DNA from: Nocardia anaemiae NBRC 100462
GTDB taxonomy: Bacteria; Actinomycetota; Actinomycetes; Mycobacteriales; Mycobacteriaceae
Direction of reading: 5' to 3'
DNA: 47,372 bases
Assembly: GCF_001612725.1 (NCBI RefSeq)
Contig: NZ_BDAZ01000027.1
Span: forward strand, 1 to 47,372
The translations under genes were made by a program, and so were the position numbers. Below are positions 1 to 7,900 of this stretch, piece by piece; the stretch's first letter is position 1; each line of letters starts with the position of its first letter. The notes under the pieces are model-generated. The model had not been told where the DNA came from, searched no databases, and saw only the letters and a program-made list of their open reading frames with translations.

Positions 1-717
1 GCTCCCCGCCAACGCCGCGCCGCTCGCCACGCACAGCCCGCTGCGGGGGCCGCCGCGGCGGCACCACGCAAGCAGCCGATCACCGTCGAACGGATCACTG
101 ACGCCGCCTTGGAAGTCGTTGCCACCGAGGGGTACGACGCCCTGACCGTCCGTCGGGTCGCCGCTGTGCTCGGCACCGGTCCGTCGTCGCTTTATGCACA
201 CATCGTCAACAAGGACGACATCGACGATCTGCTGATCGGCAGGCTCTACGCAGAGGTCGCGCTCCCCGAACCGGACCCGACTACCTGGCGCGCGCAGCTA
301 CTCGGGGTATACACGCAGATCCGCGACCAGTATCTGAGATACCCCGGCGTCTCGCGTGCCGCGCTTGCCACGGTGCCGACCAATCTCGAGACACTGCGCG
401 TCGGCGAAGGAATCCTGGCGATCCTGCTCGCGGGTGGCATCGAACCGAGGACGGCCGGATGGGCCCGCGACGCGCTCTCCCTCTACGTCAGCGCCTATGC
501 ACTCGAACAGTCGCTGGTTCAGCAACGGCGCCGACGCCAGGATCAGGAATGGGTGCTCAGCCACGATGAGCTGTTGGACCGCTTCACCGCCCTGCCCGCC
601 GAGAAATTCCCCCTGACTCGACGCCATGCCGCCGAGCTGATCTCCGGCACCGGACCCGACCGGTTCGAGTTCACCCTCGGCCTGCTCATGAACAATCTGC
701 GGCCCGCATCCGATTGA
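1..717 (+). CDS. TetR-family transcriptional regulator, 5' end outside window
   Basis: The reading frame is open from base 1, so the true start lies upstream. The visible product begins with an Ala/Arg-rich stretch and then a TetR-type helix-turn-helix (ITDAALEVVATEGYDALTVRRVAA, broken here only by the helix turn, followed by SSLYAHIVNKDDIDDLLI). The C-terminal two thirds is helical and resembles the ligand domain of TetR-class repressors such as the tetracycline repressor group. Family members bind palindromic operators as dimers and release DNA when a small ligand binds. The target cannot be read here: the next gene (1091) has its own operator of a different type. An internal TTG at 109 would cut off the start of the DNA-binding domain and is unlikely to be the real start. 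Confidence 0.85.
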   Translation, partial: APRQRRAARHAQPAAGAAAAAPRKQPITVERITDAALEVVATEGYDALTVRRVAAVLGTGPSSLYAHIVNKDDIDDLLIGRLYAEVALPEPDPTTWRAQLLGVYTQIRDQYLRYPGVSRAALATVPTNLETLRVGEGILAILLAGGIEPRTAGWARDALSLYVSAYALEQSLVQQRRRRQDQEWVLSHDELLDRFTALPAEKFPLTRRHAAELISGTGPDRFEFTLGLLMNNLRPASD

Positions 718-799
718 CCCACGGCGCGCTGTGGCCACAGGGATCGACCACCGAAACGACAGCTCGATCCAGCCGACCGCGATCGAGATCCTGCCCGGA

Positions 800-905
800 C
801 AAAGTTGGTGAATCGTCCGGTTACCACCGGAGTCTCGACATAGGCATCCCGCGCCGCGACTCGTCACCGAGAACCGCGACGGCACCGATCGCCGCTACAT
901 CGCTC
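800..905 (-). pseudogene. Decayed N-terminal fragment of a Cys-rich HTH regulator (paralogue of 10066-10767)
   Basis: Read on the minus strand from about 900, one frame gives AAIGAVAVLGDESRRGM, which lines up with SAIAAVAALDDELRHGM at the start of the regulator at 10066-10767 (11 of 17 identical). The nucleotide flanks also align: both loci have CCACAATAACG just outside the start. The fragment has stops and frame changes and disappears beyond about base 805. It shows that the region upstream of gene 1091 was copied from, or shares origin with, the regulator/DUF2231 locus at 10.1-11.8 kb, and that this regulator copy died. Confidence 0.6.
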
Positions 906-972
906 ACTCGACCACAATAACGGCTATCAAAACAGGTGAAAACACCCATGTCCGTCCTCGACATGCACCGGG

Positions 973-1008
973 TTGACCTTCACGACAATTACGCCAATAA
1001 TTTTTGGC
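973..1008 (+). promoter_or_regulatory. Promoter with operator-like dyad over the -10 box
   Basis: TTGACC (973-978) is followed after 17 bp by AATAAT (996-1001), a good sigma-70-type promoter. The -10 hexamer lies inside the dyad GCCAA-N6-TTGGC (993-1008). The same -35, spacing class, -10 and dyad recur at 10823-10861 before the DUF2231 gene. A protein bound here would block RNA polymerase; the likely binder is the HTH regulator encoded at 10066-10767 (inference). Confidence 0.65.
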
Positions 1009-1090
1009 ATTATTCAAGTCGATGTGGAGGGCCTTCCCCGCCGGATACCGGCACTGAACCTCTCGCGATCCGTCATCCAAGGAGCACACG

Positions 1091-1504
1091 ATGGGCATCG
1101 CAGCACTGATCACCTGGTTGTTGACCGCCGCCGGTGGGTTCGTCCTGCTGGGCACCTGGATCGCCAAAGGCGGGACCCGGCAATCGACCACCCACTTACC
1201 ACCACCGGTGGTATTCGGTCACTTCCTGCTCGCCGTCGCCGGACTCATCGTCTGGATCGTGTATCTGCTCGCCGATACCGACGCGCTGGCCTGGATCGCG
1301 TTCGCGCTACTCGTACCGGTCGCCCTGCTCGGATTCACCCTGCTGGCACGATGGCTCCCCGTCTACCGCGACCGCGCCACCACAGCGCAGGAGCCCCCGG
1401 CCGAACGGCACTTCCCCGTCGCCGTCGTCGGCGGACACGGTGTCTTCGCCGTCACCACCGTCGTGTTGGTGCTGCTGACCGCGCTCGGCGTCGGGGGGAG
1501 CTAG
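1091..1504 (+). CDS. Small four-helix membrane protein, paralogue of 11428-11844
   Basis: The product has 137 residues with four predicted membrane segments: an N-terminal LITWLLTAAGGFVLL helix, two central helices, and a C-terminal helix ending in ALGVGGS. His residues sit at membrane edges (GHFLLAV, RHFPV, GGHGV) and are kept in the paralogue, so metal or haem binding is possible but unproven. The ATG at 1091 is preceded by AAGGAG at 1079-1084. The two copies are roughly three quarters identical by eye. The gene is followed after 3 bp by folE, so the two are probably translated from one message under the operator at 973-1008. I do not recognise a characterised family. Confidence 0.8.
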   Translation: MGIAALITWLLTAAGGFVLLGTWIAKGGTRQSTTHLPPPVVFGHFLLAVAGLIVWIVYLLADTDALAWIAFALLVPVALLGFTLLARWLPVYRDRATTAQEPPAERHFPVAVVGGHGVFAVTTVVLVLLTALGVGGS

Positions 1505-1507
1505 CCC

Positions 1508-2104
1508 GTGTCACGCCCTGTTCTGCGCGTTGTCCACGAACCGGTCAACACCATCGACCTGGCCGCCGCCGAACGCGCTGCCGGTGAGTTCCTCACCGCC
1601 CTCGGTGTCGGACTCGACGACGAACACCTGCACGCCACCCCCGGGCGCATGGCCCGCGCCTATGCCGAACTGTTCACCCCACGGCCATTCGACCTGACGA
1701 CCTTCCCCAACGACGAGGGCTACGACGAACTCGTGCTCGCCCGCCGCATCCCGCTGCGCTCGGTCTGCGAACACCACCTGCTGCCGTTCGTCGGCGTCGC
1801 CCACGTCGGCTACCTGCCCGGTGAGCGCATCCTCGGACTATCCAAACTGGCCCGCGTGGTCGAACACTTCTCCCGCCGCCCCCAAGTCCAGGAACGACTC
1901 ACCAAGCAGGTCGCCGACTGGCTCGCCGAACACCTGCAACCCCAAGGTGTCGGCGTCGTCATCGAGGCCGAACACACCTGCATGACCCTGCGCGGCGTCC
2001 AAGCCACCGGCACCACCACCGTCACCTCGACCCTGCTGGGCACCCTGCGCGAAGACGCCCGCTCACGCCAAGAATTCCTTTCCCTCACCGGAATCGCACC
2101 CTGA
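1508..2104 (+). CDS. folE: GTP cyclohydrolase I
   Basis: The 198-residue product carries the whole type I core: HATPGRMARAY, the zinc/catalytic segment SVCEHHLLPF, the LGLSKLARVV block, and EHTCMTLRGVQATGT near the C terminus, which supplies the second zinc cysteine. The enzyme converts GTP to dihydroneopterin triphosphate, the first step to tetrahydrofolate and to tetrahydropterin cofactors. The GTG start follows the stop of the upstream membrane gene by three bases. No other folate genes are near, so this is probably an accessory copy. The pterin-dependent aromatic amino acid hydroxylase 2 kb downstream (4120) is a possible consumer of the pathway (inference). Confidence 0.93.
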   Translation: MSRPVLRVVHEPVNTIDLAAAERAAGEFLTALGVGLDDEHLHATPGRMARAYAELFTPRPFDLTTFPNDEGYDELVLARRIPLRSVCEHHLLPFVGVAHVGYLPGERILGLSKLARVVEHFSRRPQVQERLTKQVADWLAEHLQPQGVGVVIEAEHTCMTLRGVQATGTTTVTSTLLGTLREDARSRQEFLSLTGIAP

Positions 2105-2208
2105 TGCCCACCCGCATATGGCCGCGAGCACCACCGAACCGGGCATAGTGCCCGCGTTCGCGGGTAGGCAGAAAGTGCCCAGCAATGGGTCAGGAGGTGA
2201 GGAAAGTG

Positions 2209-2289
2209 ATGATGTCACCGATGCTGATGCAGCTCGTGGACATGGCACGGAACCTGTGGAACATGGTGTTCCCGAACATGCCCATGTAG
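2209..2289 (+). CDS. Methionine-rich 26-residue small ORF
   Basis: A near-perfect ribosome binding site, AGGAGGTGA (2192-2200), stands 8 bases before ATG 2209. The frame reads MMSPMLMQLVDMARN and ends in NMVFPNMPM, with 8 Met in 26 residues. A GTG at 2206 is an alternative start. The ORF lies about 100 bp after folE and just before a 12-bp-stem hairpin (2305-2350), so it would be the last cistron of the 1091-folE transcript. Met-rich peptides can bind Cu(I) or act in membranes, but nothing here proves a role. I do not recognise a family; the strength of the Shine-Dalgarno sequence is the main support. Confidence 0.5.
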   Translation: MMSPMLMQLVDMARNLWNMVFPNMPM

Positions 2290-2304
2290 TGACATCGACC
2301 CAAC

Positions 2305-2350
2305 GACTGGACAGAGAACCACACGCCCCACGCGTAAGCTCTGTCCAGTC
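2305..2350. terminator. Hairpin terminator between convergent genes
   Basis: A perfect 12-bp inverted repeat (GACTGGACAGAG at 2305-2316 and its complement at 2339-2350) encloses a 22-base loop. There is no long T run, as is common for actinobacterial terminators. It lies between the rightward folE group and the leftward gene ending at 2463, so it could stop transcription from both sides. Confidence 0.6.
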
Positions 2351-2462
2351 CTTATGTGCCAGACACCGATTCGGCAAACCTTCTTCCTCCGCCGCAACCA
2401 TGCCCAGCACTGGCCTCGACCGGAATGCGGAGGGCACACATGGTCCCAGAATGGGTTTGCGA

Positions 2463-2834
2463 CTACACCTCTGCTGTTGACGTGACGTCGGGGCACCGGC
2501 TGTCCAGACCACGCATCAACCGTTCGGTCCATTTGCTCAGCGACACCGCCGCGTTGTGGGCGAACGCGGCCTCATCAGGCTCCACATTCTTGCCATCGCC
2601 GCTGCCCGAACTCAGCGCCCGAACATAGAACGGCAGATAGAACACCGCCCGATGCAGTGCGTGAGCCAGCTTCGCCGTGTCCTCGACCCCCAACCGGCCG
2701 GCCACCCGGTCGTGAAGCTCGACGAATTCCACACCGCTCAGTTCCTTCTCGGCGCGTAACAGCGCCAGAACCGCCCGATACGCGAGCAGCTGCGCGTCGG
2801 TGAGCTCGGGCAACTGCGGGGACACTGGCGTCAC
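2463..2834 (-). CDS. Conserved-looking hypothetical protein, 123 aa
   Basis: The GTG start at 2834 has a good upstream AGAGGAG. The product is mostly helical, with an N-terminal ELTDAQLLAYRAVLALL segment, an acidic middle (VEFVELHDRVAGRLG) and a segment YLPFYVRALSSGSGDGKNVE. No signal peptide, membrane segment or catalytic motif is visible. It is transcribed alone, convergent with the folE group. I do not recognise the family. Confidence 0.7.
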   Translation of the reverse strand: MTPVSPQLPELTDAQLLAYRAVLALLRAEKELSGVEFVELHDRVAGRLGVEDTAKLAHALHRAVFYLPFYVRALSSGSGDGKNVEPDEAAFAHNAAVSLSKWTERLMRGLDSRCPDVTSTAEV

Positions 2835-2915
2835 GCTGTTCTCCTCTGATCGACGCTACGGATTGGTAGGCACACTAAGCCCGAAATCAGCCGGATAGCG
2901 CGCATTTCCACGATG

Positions 2916-3190
2916 TCAGCAACGGCATGTCACTACTGGCCGTGTGTCCCAGTCGGCCGACCGCTGCCGACACTGCGCGTAGGCGATGAAGTCGTGGGAA
3001 GTGTTGGCCGGTGGGAGCGCATTGCCGTCTCCGCGAACGACCGGCACGCCCGGAACATCCCTGCGACACTGGGCGGCCATCTCCGCACCAGGCTCGACCG
3101 CGGTAACCTCGGCTCCCCCGCAGCAGCGCCGTGGCGATCCCAGTGAAACCTGGGCCAGCAATGTGGTGGCAAACCCCCGAATTTGCTACC
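2916..3190 (-). pseudogene. Frameshifted remnant of a class I SAM-dependent methyltransferase
   Basis: On the minus strand one frame shows GFTGIATALLRG, the end of the SAM-binding motif I, and the neighbouring frame continues with AEVTAVEPGAEMAAQ, then VPVVRGDGNALPPA and HDFIAYAQ. Together these match motifs I, II and post-I of small-molecule methyltransferases, but they need a frame change at about 3125. Both ends of the gene are missing. This fills most of the otherwise gene-free stretch between 2835 and 3247. Confidence 0.6.
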
Positions 3191-3247
3191 TGCCTTGTAG
3201 TAGCTTGACTGATTACCGTTGCTGGTGCGGGAAAGATCGGAGGGTCG

Positions 3248-3808
3248 ATGCCGAACCTGACCACGGGAGGTGTGCGGTGGCTCGCCGTGGTCTTCGTCTT
3301 GCTCCTTTCGACGACGACCGTGGGCGCGGCATCAGCAGGCAGTGATCCGATTGCGGCGGATCGGTCGCCGGTCGCCGAGCAGGTCAGCCTGAACGTGTAC
3401 TCGCCGGCGATGGACCGGCTCGTCCCCTTGCGGGTTTTGCGGCCTGCGGATACCTCCACGCCCCGGCCGACGTTGTATCTCCTCGACGGCTTGGACGGAG
3501 GGGAGACCGGGTCGGGGTGGCTCGATCGCACGGACGCGGCAGCGTTCTTCGCCGACAAGAACGCGAATGTCGTGTTGGGCGATCACGACGTCGCGCGCAA
3601 CCCGATCGCGCTCGCCGATCGCGTCGTGGTGGGCGGCGGGTTCGAATCGATGGTCAACGGGTGCACGCTTCGGCTCGCTGCGGCGTTGCGTGCCGCTGAT
3701 GTGCCCGCGCGGATCGAGTTCCGGCCGACAGGGACCCATGCTTGGGGATATTGGCAAGACGCACTGCACGATTCGTGGCCGATGTTCGCGGCCGCGCTCG
3801 GCGCCTGA
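3248..3808 (+). pseudogene. Mycolyltransferase/antigen 85-like esterase with internal deletion of the active-site serine region
   Basis: A signal peptide (WLAVVFVLLLSTTTVGAASA) is followed by the antigen 85-type N-terminal half, including LYLLDGLDGGETGSGW and FFADKNANVV. The sequence then jumps directly to the C-terminal part (NPIALADRVVVGGGFES, FRPTGTHAWGYWQDAL). The family is normally about 300 residues with a GLSMSG-type nucleophile elbow; here only 186 residues remain, and the elbow and the acidic residue region are gone, while the catalytic-type His (GTHAWGYW) stays. The frame is kept, so a short secreted protein could still be made, but it cannot be a mycolyltransferase. The ATG at 3248 has GGAGG upstream. 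Confidence 0.75.
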
Positions 3809-4119
3809 TCGTTTTCGAAGGCCGCATGGTCACCTGGAGCCGAAAGCGACCGGTCAGACGGCGAATCCATCGCTCGGCGGACACCCCCGTTTTCGCTCCC
3901 CGCAGGCGATCTCGGGCAGCGTCGACCAATTGCAAATACACCGCGAAATGTCTTGCGGGAAGCCATGTCTTCTGTTATCTGGGCTGGCGTTGCCGATTTG
4001 TTTGCAGGCAATCGGCGGGGGTACCCGCGCCAACAGAACGTACCTGTTGTCAGCGCCGATCAATTTCGAGTGGTGATGACCTGCGCAGCCAAGGCAACTC
4101 GAGGAGAGGATTGAGTGCG
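3809..4119. other. Non-coding stretch before the biosynthetic genes
   Basis: About 310 bases with no frame showing recognisable protein content. The GAGGAGAGGA at 4101-4110 serves the next gene. I see no clear promoter or dyad. Confidence 0.4.
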
Positions 4120-4884
4120 ATGACGGTTGGTCTCGACGTTCGATCCGAGCGTGAGCGCGTTGTCCGCGCGTGCCGCCCGGGGCAGCCCTTGCCCGAATTC
4201 GTCTACAGCGGCGACGAGGACGCGTTGTGGTCGCGTGTTTTCGAGAGGCTTCGCGCCATGCACGAGCAGTTCGGTTGCGGCCACTATCGTTCGGCCGCTC
4301 GCCGCGTGAAGCTCCCCGCCGACCGGGTACCGCAACTGAGTGAGGTCTCGCGGGCGCTTCGTCCGTTGACCGGCTTCGAGCTTGCGCCGGCTCTAGGAAG
4401 CCTGCCCGGGCGCCTGTTCTACGGTTCGCTGGCCGACGGCATCCTGCACGCAATCCCGGACGTGCGCCCGGTGACCGAGCAATCGTTCTCGCCTGATCCC
4501 GACGTCATCCACGAACTGGTCGGACATGCGGTAATGCTTGCCGATCCGGAATTCGCAGAACTGTATCGCTGCTTCGGACGAGCCTCCAACCATGCCACCT
4601 CGGACGAGGCGCGGACAGCGATCGCGCGGTTGTTCTGGTTCACCTTGGAGGTCGGCGTGGTCATGGAACAGGGTCACCCGCGAGCGTACGGAGCGGCCAT
4701 CTTGTCCTCGGTCAAGGAGATGGAGTCCTTCGTGGGTGCGGATTTGAGGGAGTTCCGAGTCGAGGACATAGTCGCCAGCGGAATCGACGACAGCATTTGT
4801 CAACCCGTTCTCTTCGTCGCCGATTCGGTGAGCCGGATGATGGATGAGGTAAGCGGCTTCCTCGAGACAAGCGTCGGTTCATGA
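4120..4884 (+). CDS. Pterin-dependent aromatic amino acid hydroxylase (phenylalanine/tyrosine hydroxylase type)
   Basis: The product of 254 residues has the single-domain bacterial hydroxylase length. It shows the iron-binding motif PDVIHELVGHAVML (H131, H136) and the third ligand E177 in FTLEVGVV, plus the family blocks VPQLSEVSRALRPLTGFEL and GRLFYGSLADG. Such enzymes use tetrahydropterin and O2 to hydroxylate Phe to Tyr, or in variants to meta-Tyr or DOPA. ATG 4120 is preceded by GAGGAGAGGA at 4101-4110; longer upstream reading of the frame has no family content. It lies 61 bp before an NRPS gene and an O-methyltransferase gene on the same strand, so it probably makes or modifies the aromatic building block. 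Confidence 0.88.
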   Translation: MTVGLDVRSERERVVRACRPGQPLPEFVYSGDEDALWSRVFERLRAMHEQFGCGHYRSAARRVKLPADRVPQLSEVSRALRPLTGFELAPALGSLPGRLFYGSLADGILHAIPDVRPVTEQSFSPDPDVIHELVGHAVMLADPEFAELYRCFGRASNHATSDEARTAIARLFWFTLEVGVVMEQGHPRAYGAAILSSVKEMESFVGADLREFRVEDIVASGIDDSICQPVLFVADSVSRMMDEVSGFLETSVGS

Positions 4885-4945
4885 CGACGCTGCTTACATG
4901 ATCACCTTCGCTGACATCCTTACCGTCGAGAATTAAGGAATTGCG

Positions 4946-7900
4946 GTGGTAGACCTGTCGAGTACTGCGCGTCGCAATGGCAGCATGACTCCCGACGCGG
5001 ACTTCTTCGAATTGTCTGTCGCGCAATCCGAACTGTGGCTGGCCCAGCAATTACATCCGACAGTTCCGTTTTCCATCTCTCAATACACCGACCTGCAGGG
5101 CCATCTCGACCTCGGACTGCTCCAGCACTGTCTGCGCCGCGCCGGTCGCGAATTGCAGTCGCCGCATGTGCGATTCGCAGTCGTCGATGGCCAACCGCGC
5201 CAATACCTCGACCACGACCTGGACACCGGATTCGACTGCATAGACCTCAGCGATCACCCCGACCCCGAACACGCCGCGCAAGTATGGATGAGCAACGACC
5301 ATCAAGGCGGCATCGACCTGACAGGCGCCGACGTCACAAAGACGGTGCTGTTCACACTCGGCCCCGGCCGATACCGCTGCTACGCGCGCAGCCACCACAT
5401 CGCGGTCGACGCCTTCGGCGCCGCTCAGGTGTTGCAGCGAACGGCCGAATTGTATTCCGCCGCAACCGAAGGGCGGACCGCGACACCGTGCCGGGCAGTG
5501 TCGCTGACCGAGATTGTGGCAGCAGAGCAGCGGTATCGGTGCTCGCCGCGGTTCGCAGCCGATCGCGAGTACTGGGGAAAGCAGCTCACCGGCCTCGATC
5601 ACGTGACACGGCTCAGTGATCGGTACGCTGCATCGTCGGCACGGCCACATATCGCGCACGCAACTGTCGATGCGGCGGCAACGGCGCGGCTCGATGCTGC
5701 AGCAGGCCGGTACGGCACCGGCATGGCCGAGGTGCTCGTCGCGGCGGTGACCGCGTTTCTAGCGCAAATGACCGGTGATACCGATATCACGGTGTCACTG
5801 CCGGTCGCCGCCCGCACCACCGGGGTGCTACGACAATCGGCGGGAATGGTCTCGAACGTGGTGCCCTTACGCGTGCGGGGCGTGGCCGCGAGCACGGTCG
5901 GTGACCTGGTCCAACAGGTACGCCTGAGCATGATCGGCGCGCTGCGCCACCAGCTGTATCGGCACGAAGACTTGCTCCGTGACCACGGCGTGGGTCGGGC
6001 CGGTCGCCATGGTTACGGTCCGCTGATCAACGTCCTCACCTTGCCCGACAGTATCGGCTTCGGTGTCGTCCGCGGTCGAACGCAGCTGCTTTCGGCTGGG
6101 CCGGTGGAGGATATGGCGATCAGCTGCTACCGATTCCGTGCCGGGCCCCTCACCATCGACTTTCATGCCAACCGTGAGCTGTACAGAGCAGACGAGGTGG
6201 ATAGGTATCGACAACAGTTCATCGACTGCCTGTCCCGATTCCTGTTGGCGTCTGGCGAGGAGAAGGTATTCGCGGCTATCGCCGACACGCGCACAATCGC
6301 TGCCCCACAGCAGCGACGCCACCAGCGGTTGCTGCCGGAGTTACTCACGGGCGGAATCGGTGCCGGTGAACGGATTGCACTGAGCGGGCCGGACCGGTCG
6401 GTGTCTTATCGCGAACTAGACGAGGTCACGGCCCAATGGGCGCGTGAGCTGATCGCGCACGGCGCCGGACCGGAAGTGGTTGTCGCAGTAGGGTTGTCCC
6501 GGTCGGTGGAATCGGTCATGGCCTTGTGGGCGGTTGCCCGGGCGGGCGCGGTGTTCTTCCCGGTAAATCCCACCGATCCGCCGACGCGCGTGGCGAAGCT
6601 GATCACCGATTCAGGTGCGGCGCTGGGAGTCACCCTCACCCGGTGGCGCACACCACTGGCGGCCACGACGGTCGAGTGGTTGATGCTCGACAGCGACGAG
6701 TTCGCCTGCGCCGCCGCGTCCCGGTCTGCCGCCGCGGTAACCGACGCGGATCGGATAAGACCGCTGCGTGCCGCTCACCCTGCCTATCTGATCTACACCT
6801 CCGGATCCACCGGAGAGCCCAAGGGTGTGCTGAGCACCCACGAAGGTCTGGCAACACTGGCCGACGACCTGCGAACCCGTAACCGCATCAGCAGCGAATC
6901 CATAGTGCTGCAAGCACATTCACCATTTTGCGACGCGTCGATGCTCGAATACCTCTCCGCATTCGCTCCCGGGGCGAAGCTGGTCGCCTTGGCGCCGGAC
7001 ATCGTGGCCGGCCAAAGGCTTTCACGGGTGATGCAAGACGAAGCGATCACCCACCTGGTGGTCACACCGGCTATTTTGGCAACGCTCGACCCGCACCGAT
7101 TGCCCTCGCTGCAGACCGTAACCGTCGGCGGAGACAAATGCCCGCCTGAACTGGCCAGACGCTGGGCCGGGCGGCTACCGATGTTCAACTCCTACGGCCC
7201 GACCGAAGCCACCGTCGTGGTGACCCAAACCGAACCGCTCGACCCGAACTCGACGATCACCATCGGCGGGGCACTGCCCGGAGTGCAGACTCTCGTGCTG
7301 GATGCCCGGTTACGCCCAGCTCCACGCGGCGCCCGCGGCGAACTGTATCTCGCCGGTGACGCGTTGGCGCGAGGGTATCTGGGACGGCCCGGGATCACCG
7401 CACATTGTTTCGTGGCAAATCCATACGGGCGGACGGGAACCCGGATGTATCGCACCGGTGACATAGTCCGCGAGCAAGCCGATGGCACGCTGGAGTACCT
7501 GGGCCGAGGCGATGTTCAGATCTCACTACGTGGGCAGCGCATCGAGCCGTCCGAGGTCGAGCGCGCGCTGGCCGCGGACGACGCAGTCGATCAGGCCGTG
7601 GTGCGAATGTGGACGTCCGAGACACTCGGCGACCGGTTGATCGGCTATGTCGTCCCCGCAGCGGCCGAGAAGGATCATTTCGACCGTGCCGCTGTATTGG
7701 CGCGGTTACGGAAAGTCTTGCCGCCCGGCATGATTCCGGCAATGTTGGTACCGCTGCCCGAGATACCGATCAATCCGAGCAGCGGCAAGACCGATCGATC
7801 CGCATTACCAGATCCACAGACGCTGCCGCGCCCGACATTCCGCGCGCCGACATCACCGACCGAACACACGGTGGCAGAGACGATCGCTGAAGTGACCGGA

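Noticed and set aside
973..1587. Long plus-strand frame overlapping the membrane gene and folE start
   Set aside because: Very Arg-rich composition and it covers a promoter and the better supported gene at 1091; a typical high-GC shadow.
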